Source: JAKAQB01 sp035702855 (GTDB lineage Bacteria > Actinomycetota > Acidimicrobiia > Acidimicrobiales > Palsa-688). Taken from it: a stretch of 39,747 nt of DNA. Each line of letters opens with the position of its first letter. Position 1 is the stretch's first letter. Of this stretch, positions 30,116 to 38,965 are shown in pieces. Location: NCBI GenBank assembly GCA_035702855.1, contig DASSZM010000083.1, positions 1-39,747 on the forward strand, in the 5' to 3' direction. The position numbers were made by a program, and so were the translations under genes. Under the pieces are notes generated by a model that saw only the letters and a list, made by a program, of their open reading frames with translations, had not been told where the DNA came from and did no database searches.

Positions 30116-31425
30116 TCGCCGCCGCCGACCCCCCAAGCCCCCACTTCACCGGGACCGACGTCGGCCTCATCGCCGCCGTCGTGCTGCTGATCATCCTCAC
30201 CGGCTTCCTGGCGCTGTCGGAGACGGCCCTCACCCGGATGTCCCGGGTCAAGGCCATGAGCCTGGTGGAGGAGCGCCGCCGGGGCGCCCGGACGCTGCTC
30301 GGGCTGGTGGAACGCACCGAGCGGGTGCTGCCGGTGGTGCTGTTCGCCCTCGAGGTCGCCACGCTGGTGGCCGCCACCCTGGTCGGGGTGGTGGCGTCGG
30401 ACCTCTTCGGTGCCGTCGGCGTGCTGATCGCCACCATCTTCGAGATCCTGGTGATCTTCGTGGCGGCCGAGCTCACCCCCAAGACCTGGGCGGTCCAGCA
30501 CAGCGAGCGGGCCGCCCTGCTGGCCGCCCCCGTGATCCGGTTCCTCTACGCCATCCCCCCGTTGCGGTGGGTGACCCGCGGGCTGATCCGGGTCGCCAAC
30601 GCCCTCCTGCCGGGCAAGGGGATGTCCGACGGGCCGTACACCTCCGACGAGATGATCCGGGCCATCGCCGACACCGCCGCCGAGGAGGAGGTCATCGAGA
30701 CCGAGGAGCGCACGCTCATCCACTCGATCATCGACTTCGGCGACACCGTGGTCCGCGACGTCATGATCCCGCGACCCGACATGGTGGCGGTCGAGTCCCA
30801 TGCCAAGGTGGCCGACGTGGTCGACATCGCCATCAACGCCGGCTACAGCCGGATCCCGGCGTGGGGCCAGGGCATCGACGACATCGTCGGGATCGTGTTC
30901 GTGAAGGACCTGCTGCGGGCGGTGCGCTCCGACGAGGGCGACGAGCCCGTGTCCGCCGTGCTGCGCGAAGCCCACTTCACCCCCGAGAGCAAGCGGGTGT
31001 CCGAGCTCATGCGGGAGATGCAGCGGGAGAAGTTCCACATCGCGATCGTCGTCGACGAGTTCGGCGGGACCGCCGGCGTCGTCACCCTCGAGGACCTGAT
31101 CGAGGAGCTGGTCGGCGAGATCAGCGACGAGTACGACGTGGAGGCCACCGGCGTCGAGCGCCTCGAGGACGGCACGGTGGTGGTCAACGCCCGGATGCCG
31201 ATCGACGAGGTCAACGACCTGCTCCCCGGGCCGGGGCTGCCGGAGGGGGACTGGGACACCGTCGGCGGCCTGGTGTACTCCGAGGCCGGCCACGTGCCGA
31301 TCGAGGGCGAGGAGGTCGAGGTGGAGGGCCACCGCCTGCGGGCCGAGGGGGTGTCCGGCCGGCGGATCGGCCGGGTGCGGATCGAGCCGGCGCCCCCGCG
31401 TGAGGACGAGCCGGTCGGTGAGTGA
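30112..31425 (+). CDS. CNNM/CBS-domain membrane transporter (CorC/HlyC family)
   Basis: This 437-residue protein has an N-terminal CNNM (DUF21) membrane domain with about four hydrophobic segments (LIAAVVLLIILTGFLALSE, EVATLVAATLVGVVASDLF, IATIFEILVIFVAAELTPK). Two CBS domains follow (VRDVMIPRPDMVAVE; FHIAIVVDEFGGTAGVVTLEDLIEELVGEI), then a C-terminal CorC/HlyC domain (GGLVYSEAGHVPIEGEEVEVEG). Family members are magnesium/cobalt exporters or Mg2+ sensors; older names such as 'hemolysin' are misleading. The ATG overlaps the ybeY stop, and the stop overlaps the era start by 8 bases. Confidence 0.92.
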   Translation: MIAAADPPSPHFTGTDVGLIAAVVLLIILTGFLALSETALTRMSRVKAMSLVEERRRGARTLLGLVERTERVLPVVLFALEVATLVAATLVGVVASDLFGAVGVLIATIFEILVIFVAAELTPKTWAVQHSERAALLAAPVIRFLYAIPPLRWVTRGLIRVANALLPGKGMSDGPYTSDEMIRAIADTAAEEEVIETEERTLIHSIIDFGDTVVRDVMIPRPDMVAVESHAKVADVVDIAINAGYSRIPAWGQGIDDIVGIVFVKDLLRAVRSDEGDEPVSAVLREAHFTPESKRVSELMREMQREKFHIAIVVDEFGGTAGVVTLEDLIEELVGEISDEYDVEATGVERLEDGTVVVNARMPIDEVNDLLPGPGLPEGDWDTVGGLVYSEAGHVPIEGEEVEVEGHRLRAEGVSGRRIGRVRIEPAPPREDEPVGE

Positions 31426-32284
31426 GGCGGTGATCGGCGACGGCGCGTACCGGTCGGGCTTCGCCACCCTGGTCGGGCGGCCCAACGTCGGCAAGTCGAC
31501 GCTGCTCAACGCCGTGCTCGGCCAGAAGGTGTCGATCACCTCCCCGGTGGCCCAGACGACGCGCAACCAGGTGCGGGGCGTGCTCACCCGCCCGGGCCTG
31601 CAGATCGTGTTCGTCGACACCCCCGGGATCCACAAGCCCCGCACCCTGCTCGGGGCCCGCCTCAACGACGCCGCCAACGACGCCCTCGCCGGCGTCGACG
31701 TGACCGTGCTCGTGCTCGACGCCACCCAGCCCCTCGGGCGGGGCGACCGCTTCGTCGCCGACCTCGTCCCGCCCTCGGCGCTGTGCGTGGTCAACAAGGT
31801 CGACGCCGCCCCCCGCCGGGTGGTGCTCGACCAGCTGCAGGCCGCCGTCGGGCTGGGGCTGGAGGAGTACTTCCCGGTCTCGGCCCGCACCGGGGAGGGC
31901 GTTGGGGCCCTGCTGGAGGCCATCGTCGCCCGGGTGCCGGAGGGCCCGCAGCTGTACCCCGACGACATGGTGACCGACGTCCCCGAGGCACACTGGGTGG
32001 CCGAGCTCGTGCGCGAGCAGCTGCTGGCCGTCACCCGGGAGGAGGTGCCGCACTCGATCGCCTGCCGGGTGACGGAGTGGGAGTGGCCCCGGATCCGCTG
32101 CGAGGTCCTCGTCGAGCGGGAGAGCCAGAAGCCCATCGTCATCGGCCGCAGCGGCTCGGTGCTCAAGGAGGTCGGCACCCGGGTCCGGGCGCAGCTGCCG
32201 CCGGGCGCCTACCTCGAGCTGTTCGTCAAGGTCGACCCCGGCTGGCAGAGCCGCCCCAAGGCCCTGGAGCGGCTCGGGTACTGA
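31418..32284 (+). CDS. era: GTPase Era, 16S rRNA-binding assembly factor
   Basis: Era binds the 3' end of 16S rRNA and helps small-subunit maturation. G motifs are VGRPNVGKSTLL (G1, about residue 20), DTPGIHKPR (G3) and NKVD (G4). The C-terminal KH domain shows ERESQKPIVIGRSGSVLKEVG and LELFVKVDPGW. The length is 288 residues, near normal. GTG 31418 overlaps the end of the preceding gene by 8 bases; GTG 31430 is an equally possible start that trims four residues. Transcription comes from the phoH-ybeY operon; no separate -10 box was seen. Confidence 0.96.
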   Translation: MSEAVIGDGAYRSGFATLVGRPNVGKSTLLNAVLGQKVSITSPVAQTTRNQVRGVLTRPGLQIVFVDTPGIHKPRTLLGARLNDAANDALAGVDVTVLVLDATQPLGRGDRFVADLVPPSALCVVNKVDAAPRRVVLDQLQAAVGLGLEEYFPVSARTGEGVGALLEAIVARVPEGPQLYPDDMVTDVPEAHWVAELVREQLLAVTREEVPHSIACRVTEWEWPRIRCEVLVERESQKPIVIGRSGSVLKEVGTRVRAQLPPGAYLELFVKVDPGWQSRPKALERLGY

Positions 32285-32287
32285 CGG

Positions 32288-32315
32288 CCGGCGCGCCGGT
32301 CCCGGCGGGCGCCGG
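32288..32315. terminator. Inverted repeat between era and pntB
   Basis: CCGGCGC (32288-32294) can pair with GCGCCGG (32309-32315) over a 14-base loop in the gap between the convergent era and pntB genes. Several other GC pairings are possible, so this is a weak call. Confidence 0.35.
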
Positions 32316-32335
32316 TCGGGCGGCGGGTGACGCCG

Positions 32336-33733
32336 TCAGGCGACCAGCGACTTGGCGGCGGCGGTGAGGGACGCCAGGCCCTTCTTGGCGTCGCTGAAGA
32401 ACATCGCCGTCTTCGGGTCCGTGTACAGCTCGTTGTCGATGCCGGCGTAGCCGGACGCCATCGACCGCTTGATGACGATCACGCTCTTGGCCTGGTCGAC
32501 GTCGAGGATCGGCATCCCCGAGACGGCGTTGCCGGGGCGGCGGGCCGCCGGGTTGGTGACGTCGTTGGCGCCGACGACCAGGGCGACGTCGGCCCGGGGG
32601 AACTCCGGGTTGACCTCGTCCATCTCCTTCAGCTGGTCGTAGGGGACGTTGGCCTCGGCCAGCAGCACGTTCATGTGGCCGGGCATCCGGCCGGCGACGG
32701 GGTGGATGGCGTAGGCGACGTCGACGCCGCGCTCCTCGAGCACCGAGGCCAGCTCGCGCAACTCGTGCTGCGCCTGGGCAGCGGCGAGGCCGTAGCCGGG
32801 GACGATGATGACCTTCTCGGCGTAGGCCAGCTGCAGGGCGGCGTCGTCGACCTGCACCGAGCGGACGGTCCCGCCGCCGGCGGCGGACGCTTCCACTCCG
32901 ACGGCGCCGGTGCCGAAGCCGCCGGCCATGATCGAGGGCACCGAGCGGTTCATGGCGTCGGCCATGAGCTTGGTGAGGATGGCGCCCGAGGCGCCGACCA
33001 GGGCGCCGGCGACGGTCAGGATGGCGTTGTTGAGCACGAAGCCGGCCATGGCGACGGCGGTGCCGGTGAAGGCGTTGAGCAGGGAGATGACGACGGGCAT
33101 GTCCGCCCCGCCGATCGGGAGGACCATGAGCAGCCCGACCCCGAGGGCGGCGACGAGGGTGATGAGCAGCACGGGGAGGCTCTCGACCCGGGCGACGACG
33201 GCGGCGGCCGAGCCGACGGCGACGACGGCGACCAGGGCGTTGAGGAGCCGGCCGCCGGCGAAGCGCACCGGCTGGCTGGCGTAGCCCTGCAGCTTGGCGG
33301 CGGCGACGAGCGAGCCGGCGAAGGTGATCGAACCGATGAGCACGTCGAGGACGGTGGCGAGCGCCGTCCCCGAGCCCTGGTGGGGGTTGTGGGCGTAGTC
33401 GGCGATGGCGATCATGCACGCCGCCCCGCCGCCGACGGCGTTGAAGAGGCTGACGAGCTGTGGCATGGCGGTCATGAGCACGGAGCGGGCGGCCCACAGC
33501 CCGACGCCGGCGCCGACCAGGGCGCCGCAGAGCAGCACCAGCCAGCGGGCCGCGGTCATCGTCCCGCCGTCGGCCACGAGGGCGAAGGCGGCGGCGACGG
33601 CGACGATCATGCCGCCGGCGGAGACCTGGTTGCCGCGCCGGGCGGTGGCGGGCGAGTTCATGAAGTGCAGGCCCAGCACGAAGCACACGGCGGCGAAGAG
33701 GAACGCCAGGTTCATGCCCTGGTGGAAGCTCAC
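32336..33733 (-). CDS. pntB: NAD(P) transhydrogenase subunit beta
   Basis: PntB forms the beta subunit of proton-translocating transhydrogenase, which uses the proton gradient to make NADPH from NADH. The 465-residue protein has about eight or nine membrane helices in the first ~270 residues and the NADP(H)-binding domain III at the end (KVIIVPGYGLAAAQAQHELRE, YAIHPVAGRMPGHMNVLLAEANVPYD, VGANDVTNPAAR, VIKRSMASGYAGIDNEL). The GTG start overlaps the pntAB stop (GTGA). It is the last gene of the three-gene operon. Confidence 0.95.
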   Translation of the reverse strand: MSFHQGMNLAFLFAAVCFVLGLHFMNSPATARRGNQVSAGGMIVAVAAAFALVADGGTMTAARWLVLLCGALVGAGVGLWAARSVLMTAMPQLVSLFNAVGGGAACMIAIADYAHNPHQGSGTALATVLDVLIGSITFAGSLVAAAKLQGYASQPVRFAGGRLLNALVAVVAVGSAAAVVARVESLPVLLITLVAALGVGLLMVLPIGGADMPVVISLLNAFTGTAVAMAGFVLNNAILTVAGALVGASGAILTKLMADAMNRSVPSIMAGGFGTGAVGVEASAAGGGTVRSVQVDDAALQLAYAEKVIIVPGYGLAAAQAQHELRELASVLEERGVDVAYAIHPVAGRMPGHMNVLLAEANVPYDQLKEMDEVNPEFPRADVALVVGANDVTNPAARRPGNAVSGMPILDVDQAKSVIVIKRSMASGYAGIDNELYTDPKTAMFFSDAKKGLASLTAAAKSLVA

Positions 33734-34047
33734 TTCTCGGCCTCCACCGGGGTCGGCTTGGGCGCCGGCCGCTTCTTGAACATCTGCAGCATCCGGTCGG
33801 TGACGGCGTAGCCGCCGACGACGTTGGCGCCGGCGAAGGCGGCGGCGAGGAACGTGAGCACGTAGCCGAGCGGCCCGTGGACCTCGGCGGAGAGGACGAT
33901 CACGCCGACGAGCACCACCCCGTGGATGGAGTTGGCCCCCGACATGAGCGGGGTGTGCAGGGTGGCGGGCACCTTGCTGATCACCTCGAAGCCCACCAGC
34001 AGGGCGAGCACGAAGATGGTCAGGTCGCCGACGAAGCCGGTGGTCAC
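33730..34047 (-). CDS. pntAB: NAD(P) transhydrogenase subunit alpha, membrane part (alpha-2)
   Basis: This 105-residue protein has three or four hydrophobic segments (LTIFVLALLVGFEVISKVP, IHGVVLVGVIVLS, VLTFLAAAFAGANVVGGYAVTDRML). The motif TPLMSGANSIHG is typical of the alpha-2 membrane subunit in three-part transhydrogenases. It ends in a short basic/Pro tail. Both ends overlap neighbours by four bases, so translation of the three subunits is coupled. Confidence 0.94.
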   Translation of the reverse strand: MTTGFVGDLTIFVLALLVGFEVISKVPATLHTPLMSGANSIHGVVLVGVIVLSAEVHGPLGYVLTFLAAAFAGANVVGGYAVTDRMLQMFKKRPAPKPTPVEAEK

Positions 34048-35198
34048 GACGAGGCCTCCGAGGGTTGGGGGTGGAGCAGGGCGGCGGTGGCGGGGTGGAC
34101 GACGGCGCCGCCGTGGGCGACGACGACCCCGGCGGTGATCTCGTCGTCGAGGTCGACGTGGAGCTCGCCGTCGGCGACGAGGTGGCCGAGCAGGGCGGTC
34201 AGGTTGCGGGCGTAGGCGGCCGAGGCGCTCGTCGCCAGCCGGGAGGCGAGGTCGCCGGCGCCGACGATGGTGACGCCGCCGGGGGTCACCACCACCTCGC
34301 CGGGCCGGGAGCCGGCGACGTTGCCGCCGAGCTCGGAGGCGCCCATGTCGACGAGCACCGACCCGGGGCGCATGGCGGCGACGGCGTCGGCGGTCACGAG
34401 CTCGGGGGGGCGCCGGCCGGGCACCTGGGCGGTGGTGATCACGATGTCGTGGCGGGCGATGTGGCCGGCGAGCTCGGCCTGCTGGGCCGCCTGCTCCTCG
34501 GCGCTGAGCGCCCGGGCGTAGCCGCCCTCGCCCGCCGCCGGGCCCACCGAGGTGAGCTCGACGAACTGCGCCCCGAGCGACTGCACCTCCCCCTTGGCCA
34601 CCGGGCGCACGTCGTAGGCCCGCACCACAGCCCCGAGGCGGCGGGCGGTGCCGATGGCCTGGAGGCCGGCGACGCCGGCGCCGAGCACGAGCACCTCGGC
34701 GGGCTTGGAGGTCCCGGCGGCGGTGATGAGCAGCGGCAGGTAGCGGGCGAAGTGCTCGGTGGCGACCAGGACCGCCTTGTAGCCGGCGGCGTTGGCCTGG
34801 GAGGAAAGGGCGTCCATCGACTGCGCACGCGACAGCGTGCGGGGCAGGCCGTCGAGGCTCACGACGGTGACCCCGCGGCCGGCGAGCTCCTCCATGAGCT
34901 GCGGGCGCAAAAGCGGCTGCAGCAACCCCACCACGGCCTGCCCGGCCCGCAGGCCGGAGACGTCGGGCAGGCCCACGGCGGCCAGGATCTCGGCGTGCTC
35001 GAGCCCCGAGCCGGCCGGCACCACCGTCGCCCCGGCCTTGTCGTAGTCGGCGTCGGGGAAGCCGGCGGCGACGCCGGCCCCCGCCTCCACGACGAGGTCG
35101 AGCCCGGCGGCCTGCAGGCGACCGACGACGTCGGGGGTGAGCGCGACGCGCCGCTCGCCAGCGGCCGCCTCCCTTGCGACGACCACCCGAACGGTCAC
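34044..35198 (-). CDS. pntAA: NAD(P) transhydrogenase subunit alpha, NAD(H)-binding part (alpha-1)
   Basis: This 384-residue soluble subunit binds NAD(H) and is related to alanine dehydrogenase. The N-terminal lobe shows GERRVALTPDVVGRL and VVEAGAGVAAGFPD. The Rossmann domain carries VLGAGVAGLQAIGTARRLGAVV followed by RAYDVRP, and then TAQVPGRRPPELVTADAV. GTG 35198 fits the normal N-terminus. No TAnnnT box stands at the leaderless distance; TACGAT (35272-35267 on the minus strand) is a weak -10 candidate, giving a longer leader. It follows dinG on the same strand after 106 bases. Confidence 0.94.
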   Translation of the reverse strand: MTVRVVVAREAAAGERRVALTPDVVGRLQAAGLDLVVEAGAGVAAGFPDADYDKAGATVVPAGSGLEHAEILAAVGLPDVSGLRAGQAVVGLLQPLLRPQLMEELAGRGVTVVSLDGLPRTLSRAQSMDALSSQANAAGYKAVLVATEHFARYLPLLITAAGTSKPAEVLVLGAGVAGLQAIGTARRLGAVVRAYDVRPVAKGEVQSLGAQFVELTSVGPAAGEGGYARALSAEEQAAQQAELAGHIARHDIVITTAQVPGRRPPELVTADAVAAMRPGSVLVDMGASELGGNVAGSRPGEVVVTPGGVTIVGAGDLASRLATSASAAYARNLTALLGHLVADGELHVDLDDEITAGVVVAHGGAVVHPATAALLHPQPSEASS

Positions 35199-35304
35199 AG
35201 CGTCAACCCCCCAAACCGGTCAGTGAGGTGACCCGACCTCGGGCCCCCTCGAGGCATAGTCCACGCATCGTAGTCGGGCGGCCCCCCGCCGCCGGGCACC
35301 GGTG

Positions 35305-37209
35305 TCACGAGCGCAGCGGCGCCAGCCACTCCTCGACCTCGGCGCGCTGCCGGGTGCGGCGCATCGGCGGCAGCGCCCGCACCAGCGCCCAGCGGTAGCG
35401 GGCGGTCGCCAGGCGCGGATCGAGCACGGCCACGACGCCGCGGTCGCCCGACGAGCGGATCAGCCGGCCGGCCCCCTGGGCGAGGAGGGTCGCGGCGCGG
35501 GGCACGTCGATCAGCTCGAACGCCGCCCGCCCGAGCCGCTCCCGGCGTGCCTCGAGGAGCGGGTCGTCGGGTCGGGGGAACGGCAGGCGGTCGATGGTCA
35601 CCAGCGACAGCGACGGCCCGGGCACGTCGACGCCCTGCCAGAAGCCCATGGTGGCGAACAGGCAGGTCTGCTCCTCGGCGGCGAAGCGGGCGACCAGCGC
35701 CGGCTTGGGGAGGTCCCCCTGGGTGAGCACCGGCCAGGGGACCCGGGCGGCCACCGCCGCCGACGCCGCCGTCATGGCCCGGTAGGACGTGAACAGCGCC
35801 ATCGTCCGCCCACCGGCCGCCTGCACCAGGGCGACGAGCTCGTCGAGCATGGCGGCCTCGTAGCGGGGGTCGCGCGGCGGCGGGAGGTGGGCGGCGCAGT
35901 ACAGCAGCGCCTGGTGGGGATAGTCGAAGGGGCTGCCGACGTCGAGCTCGTCGGTGGTCCCGGCCGGCAGGCCGACCCGCTCCACCAGGCGGGGCGGGAC
36001 CGTCGCGCTGGTGAGAATCCCCGTCGGCGCCTCCTCACCGGACCACAGCACCCGGCCGAGGACCTCGCCGACGTCGAGGGGCGCCACCCGCACCGTCGGG
36101 GTGTGCTCGGGGCCCTCGACCCACGCCACGGACCCGTCGACGGGCTCCAGGATCGTGTCGAGGTCGTCGGCCAGGTGCAGCGCCGCCTGCTGGGCCCGCA
36201 GGCGCCGGGCGCCGTCGTCGCCGCCGTCACCGTCGGTCCCCCGGCGCAGCCCGGCGTCGAGCGCCGCCACCCGGGCGCGGGCGGTGCCGAGGTCGGCGGC
36301 GAGGGGCGCCGGCAGGGGGCGGGGCAGGCGCCGGCCGAGGAGGGGGAGGAGGGCGGCGCCGACGAGCCGGCCGGCGTCGTCGGCGGACTCCACCAGCGCC
36401 GGGTCGGCGACGAGCGGGCGGGCGCTGCGGGCGAGGGCGGTGAACCGGCCGGGGGACAGCTCCACCCCGAAGCTCGCCGAGGCGATGTCCTCCAGCTCGT
36501 GGGCCTCGTCGAAGACCACCACGTCGTGGGGCGGCAGCAGCTCCCCGTGGCTGGCGAGGTGGGCGGCGTAGAGATGGGTGTTGACCACGACCACGTCGGC
36601 GGCCGCCGCCCGGGAGCGGGCGGCCTCGGCGAAGCAGTCCCGGCCCGACGGGCACCTGGCGGCGCCGGGGCAGTCCCGGGCGCCGACGCTGACCTGTGCC
36701 CACGCCGCCGGGCTCGGCTCCCACGGCAGGTCGGCGCGGTCGCCGGAGCCGGCGTCCTCCGCCCACGCCGCCAGGCGGCGCAGCTCCCGGCCGAGCGGCC
36801 CCAGCCCGGTGGCGGGGACCCCCGGCTCGGTCAGCGGGGTCTGCTCCCCGGCCCGGTCGAGCTCACGCACCCGCTGCACGCACAGGTAGTTGGAGCGGCC
36901 CTTCAGCACCGCGAACTCGAACGGCACCCCGAGGCGGTCGGCGAGCAGCGGCAGGTCCCGCCCGGCGAGCTGGTCCTGCAGCGCCTTGGTGGCGGTGGCG
37001 ATCACGACCCGGGCGCCGGCGAGCAGCGTCGGCACGAGGTAGCCGAGGCTCTTGCCGGTCCCGGTCCCGGCCTGCACGACCAGGTGGCGCTGCCGGGCGA
37101 CGGCGGCGGCGACCGCCTCCGCCATCGCCACCTGGGAGGGCCGCGCCTCGTGACCGGCCAGCGCGGCCGTCACCCGCTCCAGCGCGGCCTCCACCGTCGA
37201 TGTGGCCAC
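35305..37209 (-). CDS. dinG: DinG/XPD-family ATP-dependent DNA helicase
   Basis: This 634-residue superfamily 2 iron-sulfur helicase is related to DinG/YoaA, which unwinds DNA with 5' tails, forks and R-loops. Walker A is GTGTGKSLGYLVP near residue 43, the DEAH box is VVFDEAHELEDIAS, and four cysteines suit a 4Fe-4S cluster (C in NYLCVQRV, then DCPGAARCPSGRDC). C-terminal motifs include FASYRAM-like LFTSYRAMT, FATMGFWQGVDVPGPSLSLV and QGAGRLIRSSGDRG. GTG 37209 is used; TAGCCT ends 6 bases upstream, in a 29-base divergent region shared with the LLM gene. Confidence 0.93.
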   Translation of the reverse strand: MATSTVEAALERVTAALAGHEARPSQVAMAEAVAAAVARQRHLVVQAGTGTGKSLGYLVPTLLAGARVVIATATKALQDQLAGRDLPLLADRLGVPFEFAVLKGRSNYLCVQRVRELDRAGEQTPLTEPGVPATGLGPLGRELRRLAAWAEDAGSGDRADLPWEPSPAAWAQVSVGARDCPGAARCPSGRDCFAEAARSRAAAADVVVVNTHLYAAHLASHGELLPPHDVVVFDEAHELEDIASASFGVELSPGRFTALARSARPLVADPALVESADDAGRLVGAALLPLLGRRLPRPLPAPLAADLGTARARVAALDAGLRRGTDGDGGDDGARRLRAQQAALHLADDLDTILEPVDGSVAWVEGPEHTPTVRVAPLDVGEVLGRVLWSGEEAPTGILTSATVPPRLVERVGLPAGTTDELDVGSPFDYPHQALLYCAAHLPPPRDPRYEAAMLDELVALVQAAGGRTMALFTSYRAMTAASAAVAARVPWPVLTQGDLPKPALVARFAAEEQTCLFATMGFWQGVDVPGPSLSLVTIDRLPFPRPDDPLLEARRERLGRAAFELIDVPRAATLLAQGAGRLIRSSGDRGVVAVLDPRLATARYRWALVRALPPMRRTRQRAEVEEWLAPLRS

Positions 37210-37238
37210 CGGCGGAGGCTACCGGGCAGGATGGCGGG
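37210..37238. promoter_or_regulatory. 29-base divergent promoter region, dinG / LLM oxidoreductase
   Basis: On the minus strand TAGCCT (37221-37216) ends 6 bases before the dinG GTG. On the plus strand CAGGAT (37227-37232) ends 6 bases before GTG 37239. If both are used, the two promoters overlap and each -35 region lies inside the other gene. Confidence 0.5.
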
Positions 37239-38168
37239 GTGAAGCTCCGCGTCTTCGTCGAACCGCAGCAGGGCGCGTCGTACGACACCCTCCTCGAGGT
37301 CGCCCGGGTGGCCGAGGCCGAGGGCTTCGACGCCTTCTTCCGCTCGGACCACTACCTGACGATGGGCGGGGACGGGCTGCCCGGGCCGACCGACGCCTGG
37401 GTGACCCTCGCCGGCCTGGCGCGCGATACCACCGGCATCCGGTTGGGCACGCTCGTCACCTCGGCGACGTTCCGCCTCCCCGGGCCGCTGGCCATCGCCG
37501 TGGCGCAGGTCGACGCCATGAGCGGCGGGCGGGTCGAGCTCGGCCTCGGCGCCGGCTGGTACGACGACGAGCACCGGGCGTACGGCATCCCCTTCCCCGA
37601 GACCGCCGAGCGCTTCGAGCGCCTGGAGGAGCAGCTGGCGGTCGTGACCGGGTTGTGGGCGACGCCGGTGGGGCAGCGGTTCGGCTTCGACGGGCGCCAC
37701 TACCACCTGGCCCACAGCCCGGCGCTGCCCAAGCCGGCGCAGGACCCGCACCTGCCGGTGATCATCGGCGGCGGCGGCAAGCGGCGCACCCCGGCGCTCG
37801 CCGCCCGCTTCGCCGACGAGTTCAACACCCCCTTCCTGCTCCCCGCCGAGGCCAAGGCGCAGTTCGCCGTCGTCGACCGGGCCTGCGAGGACGCCGGCCG
37901 GGACCCCGCGACCCTGCGGCGGTCCTCGGCGCTGGTCGTCTGCTGCGGCGCCGACGACGCCGAGGTCGCCCGTCGCGCCGCCGCCATCGGCCGCGAGGTC
38001 GACGAGCTGGCCGCCAACGGCGCCTGCGGCACGCCCGAGGTCGTCGCCGCCCGGCTGGCGGAGTGGGGGGAGGCCGGTGCCACGACGGCCTACCTGCAGG
38101 TCCTCGACCTGTCCGACCTCGACCACGTGCGCCTCATCGGCCGGGAGGTCGCCCCCCGCCTCCGCTGA
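37239..38168 (+). CDS. LLM-class (luciferase-like) oxidoreductase, probably F420-dependent
   Basis: This 309-residue TIM-barrel protein of the bacterial luciferase superfamily starts LRVFVEPQQGASYDTLLEVARVAEAEGFD. It has FFRSDHYLTM, TTGIRLGTLVTSATFRLPGPLAIAVAQVDAMSGGR split by loops, and GLGAGWYDDEHRAYGIPF. These match the actinobacterial F420-dependent subgroup. The cofactor cannot be proved from sequence alone, and FMN-dependent members exist. The substrate is unknown. The start GTG 37239 is supported by the CAGGAT box and the family N-terminus. It is followed by uppS after a 42-base gap with its own box. Confidence 0.87.
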   Translation: MKLRVFVEPQQGASYDTLLEVARVAEAEGFDAFFRSDHYLTMGGDGLPGPTDAWVTLAGLARDTTGIRLGTLVTSATFRLPGPLAIAVAQVDAMSGGRVELGLGAGWYDDEHRAYGIPFPETAERFERLEEQLAVVTGLWATPVGQRFGFDGRHYHLAHSPALPKPAQDPHLPVIIGGGGKRRTPALAARFADEFNTPFLLPAEAKAQFAVVDRACEDAGRDPATLRRSSALVVCCGADDAEVARRAAAIGREVDELAANGACGTPEVVAARLAEWGEAGATTAYLQVLDLSDLDHVRLIGREVAPRLR

Positions 38169-38196
38169 GCGCGGGGGCCCGCCCCCGGGCAGGCGA

Positions 38197-38202
38197 TAGC
38201 TT
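38197..38202 (+). promoter_or_regulatory. -10 box of uppS
   Basis: TAGCTT ends 8 bases before ATG 38211, fitting a leaderless uppS-recO transcript. No clear -35 box was found. Confidence 0.5.
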
Positions 38203-38210
38203 GACCGCCG

Positions 38211-38951
38211 ATGGACCTCGACGGCCTGGACCCCAACCGCATGCCGCGGCACGTGGCGTGCGTGATGGACGGGAACGGCCGCTGGGCGACCAAGCGGGGC
38301 CTGCCCCGCACCGAGGGGCACCGGGCGGGGGAGGAGGCCCTCTTCGACGCCGCCCAGGGTGCCCTCGAGCTGGGTCTGCCGTGGTTCACCGTGTACGCCT
38401 TCTCGACCGAGAACTGGCGCCGCCCCGGCGACGAGGTCCGCTTCCTCCTCAACGTCATCGCCGACCAGCTGCTCACCCGCCGGCGCGACGACCTGCACGC
38501 CCTCGGGGTCCGCATCCGCTTCATCGGACGGCGGGACTGGCGGGTGCCGCGCTGGGTCGGCCGGCGGATGGACGAGGCGGCGGCGCTCACCGCCGGCAAC
38601 ACCGCCATGACGCTGACGGTCGCGTTCAACTACGGCGGGCGGGCGGAGATCGTCGACGCCGTCCGCTCCATCGTCGCCGCCGGCGTCCCGGCGTCGAAGA
38701 TCGACGAGCGGACGATCGCCCGGCACCTCTACGACCCGAGCATCCCGGACCCCGACCTGGTGATCCGCACCTCCGGGGAGTTCCGGATCTCCAACTTCCT
38801 CATCTGGGAGCTGGCCTACTCGGAGCTGGTGTTCAGCGACGTGCTGTGGCCCGACTTCCGCCGCGAGCACCTGCTGGAGGCGATCCGCGAGTTCCAGGCC
38901 CGGGACCGCCGCTTCGGCAACACCGGCCGCCACGACGGCATCCCGAGCTGA
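38211..38951 (+). CDS. uppS: Isoprenyl (undecaprenyl) diphosphate synthase
   Basis: This cis-prenyltransferase builds the long-chain isoprenyl diphosphate that becomes the lipid carrier for peptidoglycan. The 246-residue length is normal. Motifs are VMDGNGRWATKRGLPRTEGH (catalytic Asp20), YAFSTENWRRP, VAFNYGGRAEI and PDLVIRTSGEFRISNFLIWE, broken at the usual Q (here E) in 'SGEQR'. The substrate chain length cannot be read from sequence by eye. ATG 38211 has TAGCTT at leaderless distance. recO follows after 14 bases, and uppS-recO linkage is standard in actinobacteria. Confidence 0.95.
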   Translation: MDLDGLDPNRMPRHVACVMDGNGRWATKRGLPRTEGHRAGEEALFDAAQGALELGLPWFTVYAFSTENWRRPGDEVRFLLNVIADQLLTRRRDDLHALGVRIRFIGRRDWRVPRWVGRRMDEAAALTAGNTAMTLTVAFNYGGRAEIVDAVRSIVAAGVPASKIDERTIARHLYDPSIPDPDLVIRTSGEFRISNFLIWELAYSELVFSDVLWPDFRREHLLEAIREFQARDRRFGNTGRHDGIPS

Positions 38952-38965
38952 GCGGGGGCCGGGTC

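Noticed and set aside
35302..37242. Long plus-strand open frame opposite dinG
   Set aside because: It is a codon shadow of a fully supported dinG gene and contains no recognisable motif.
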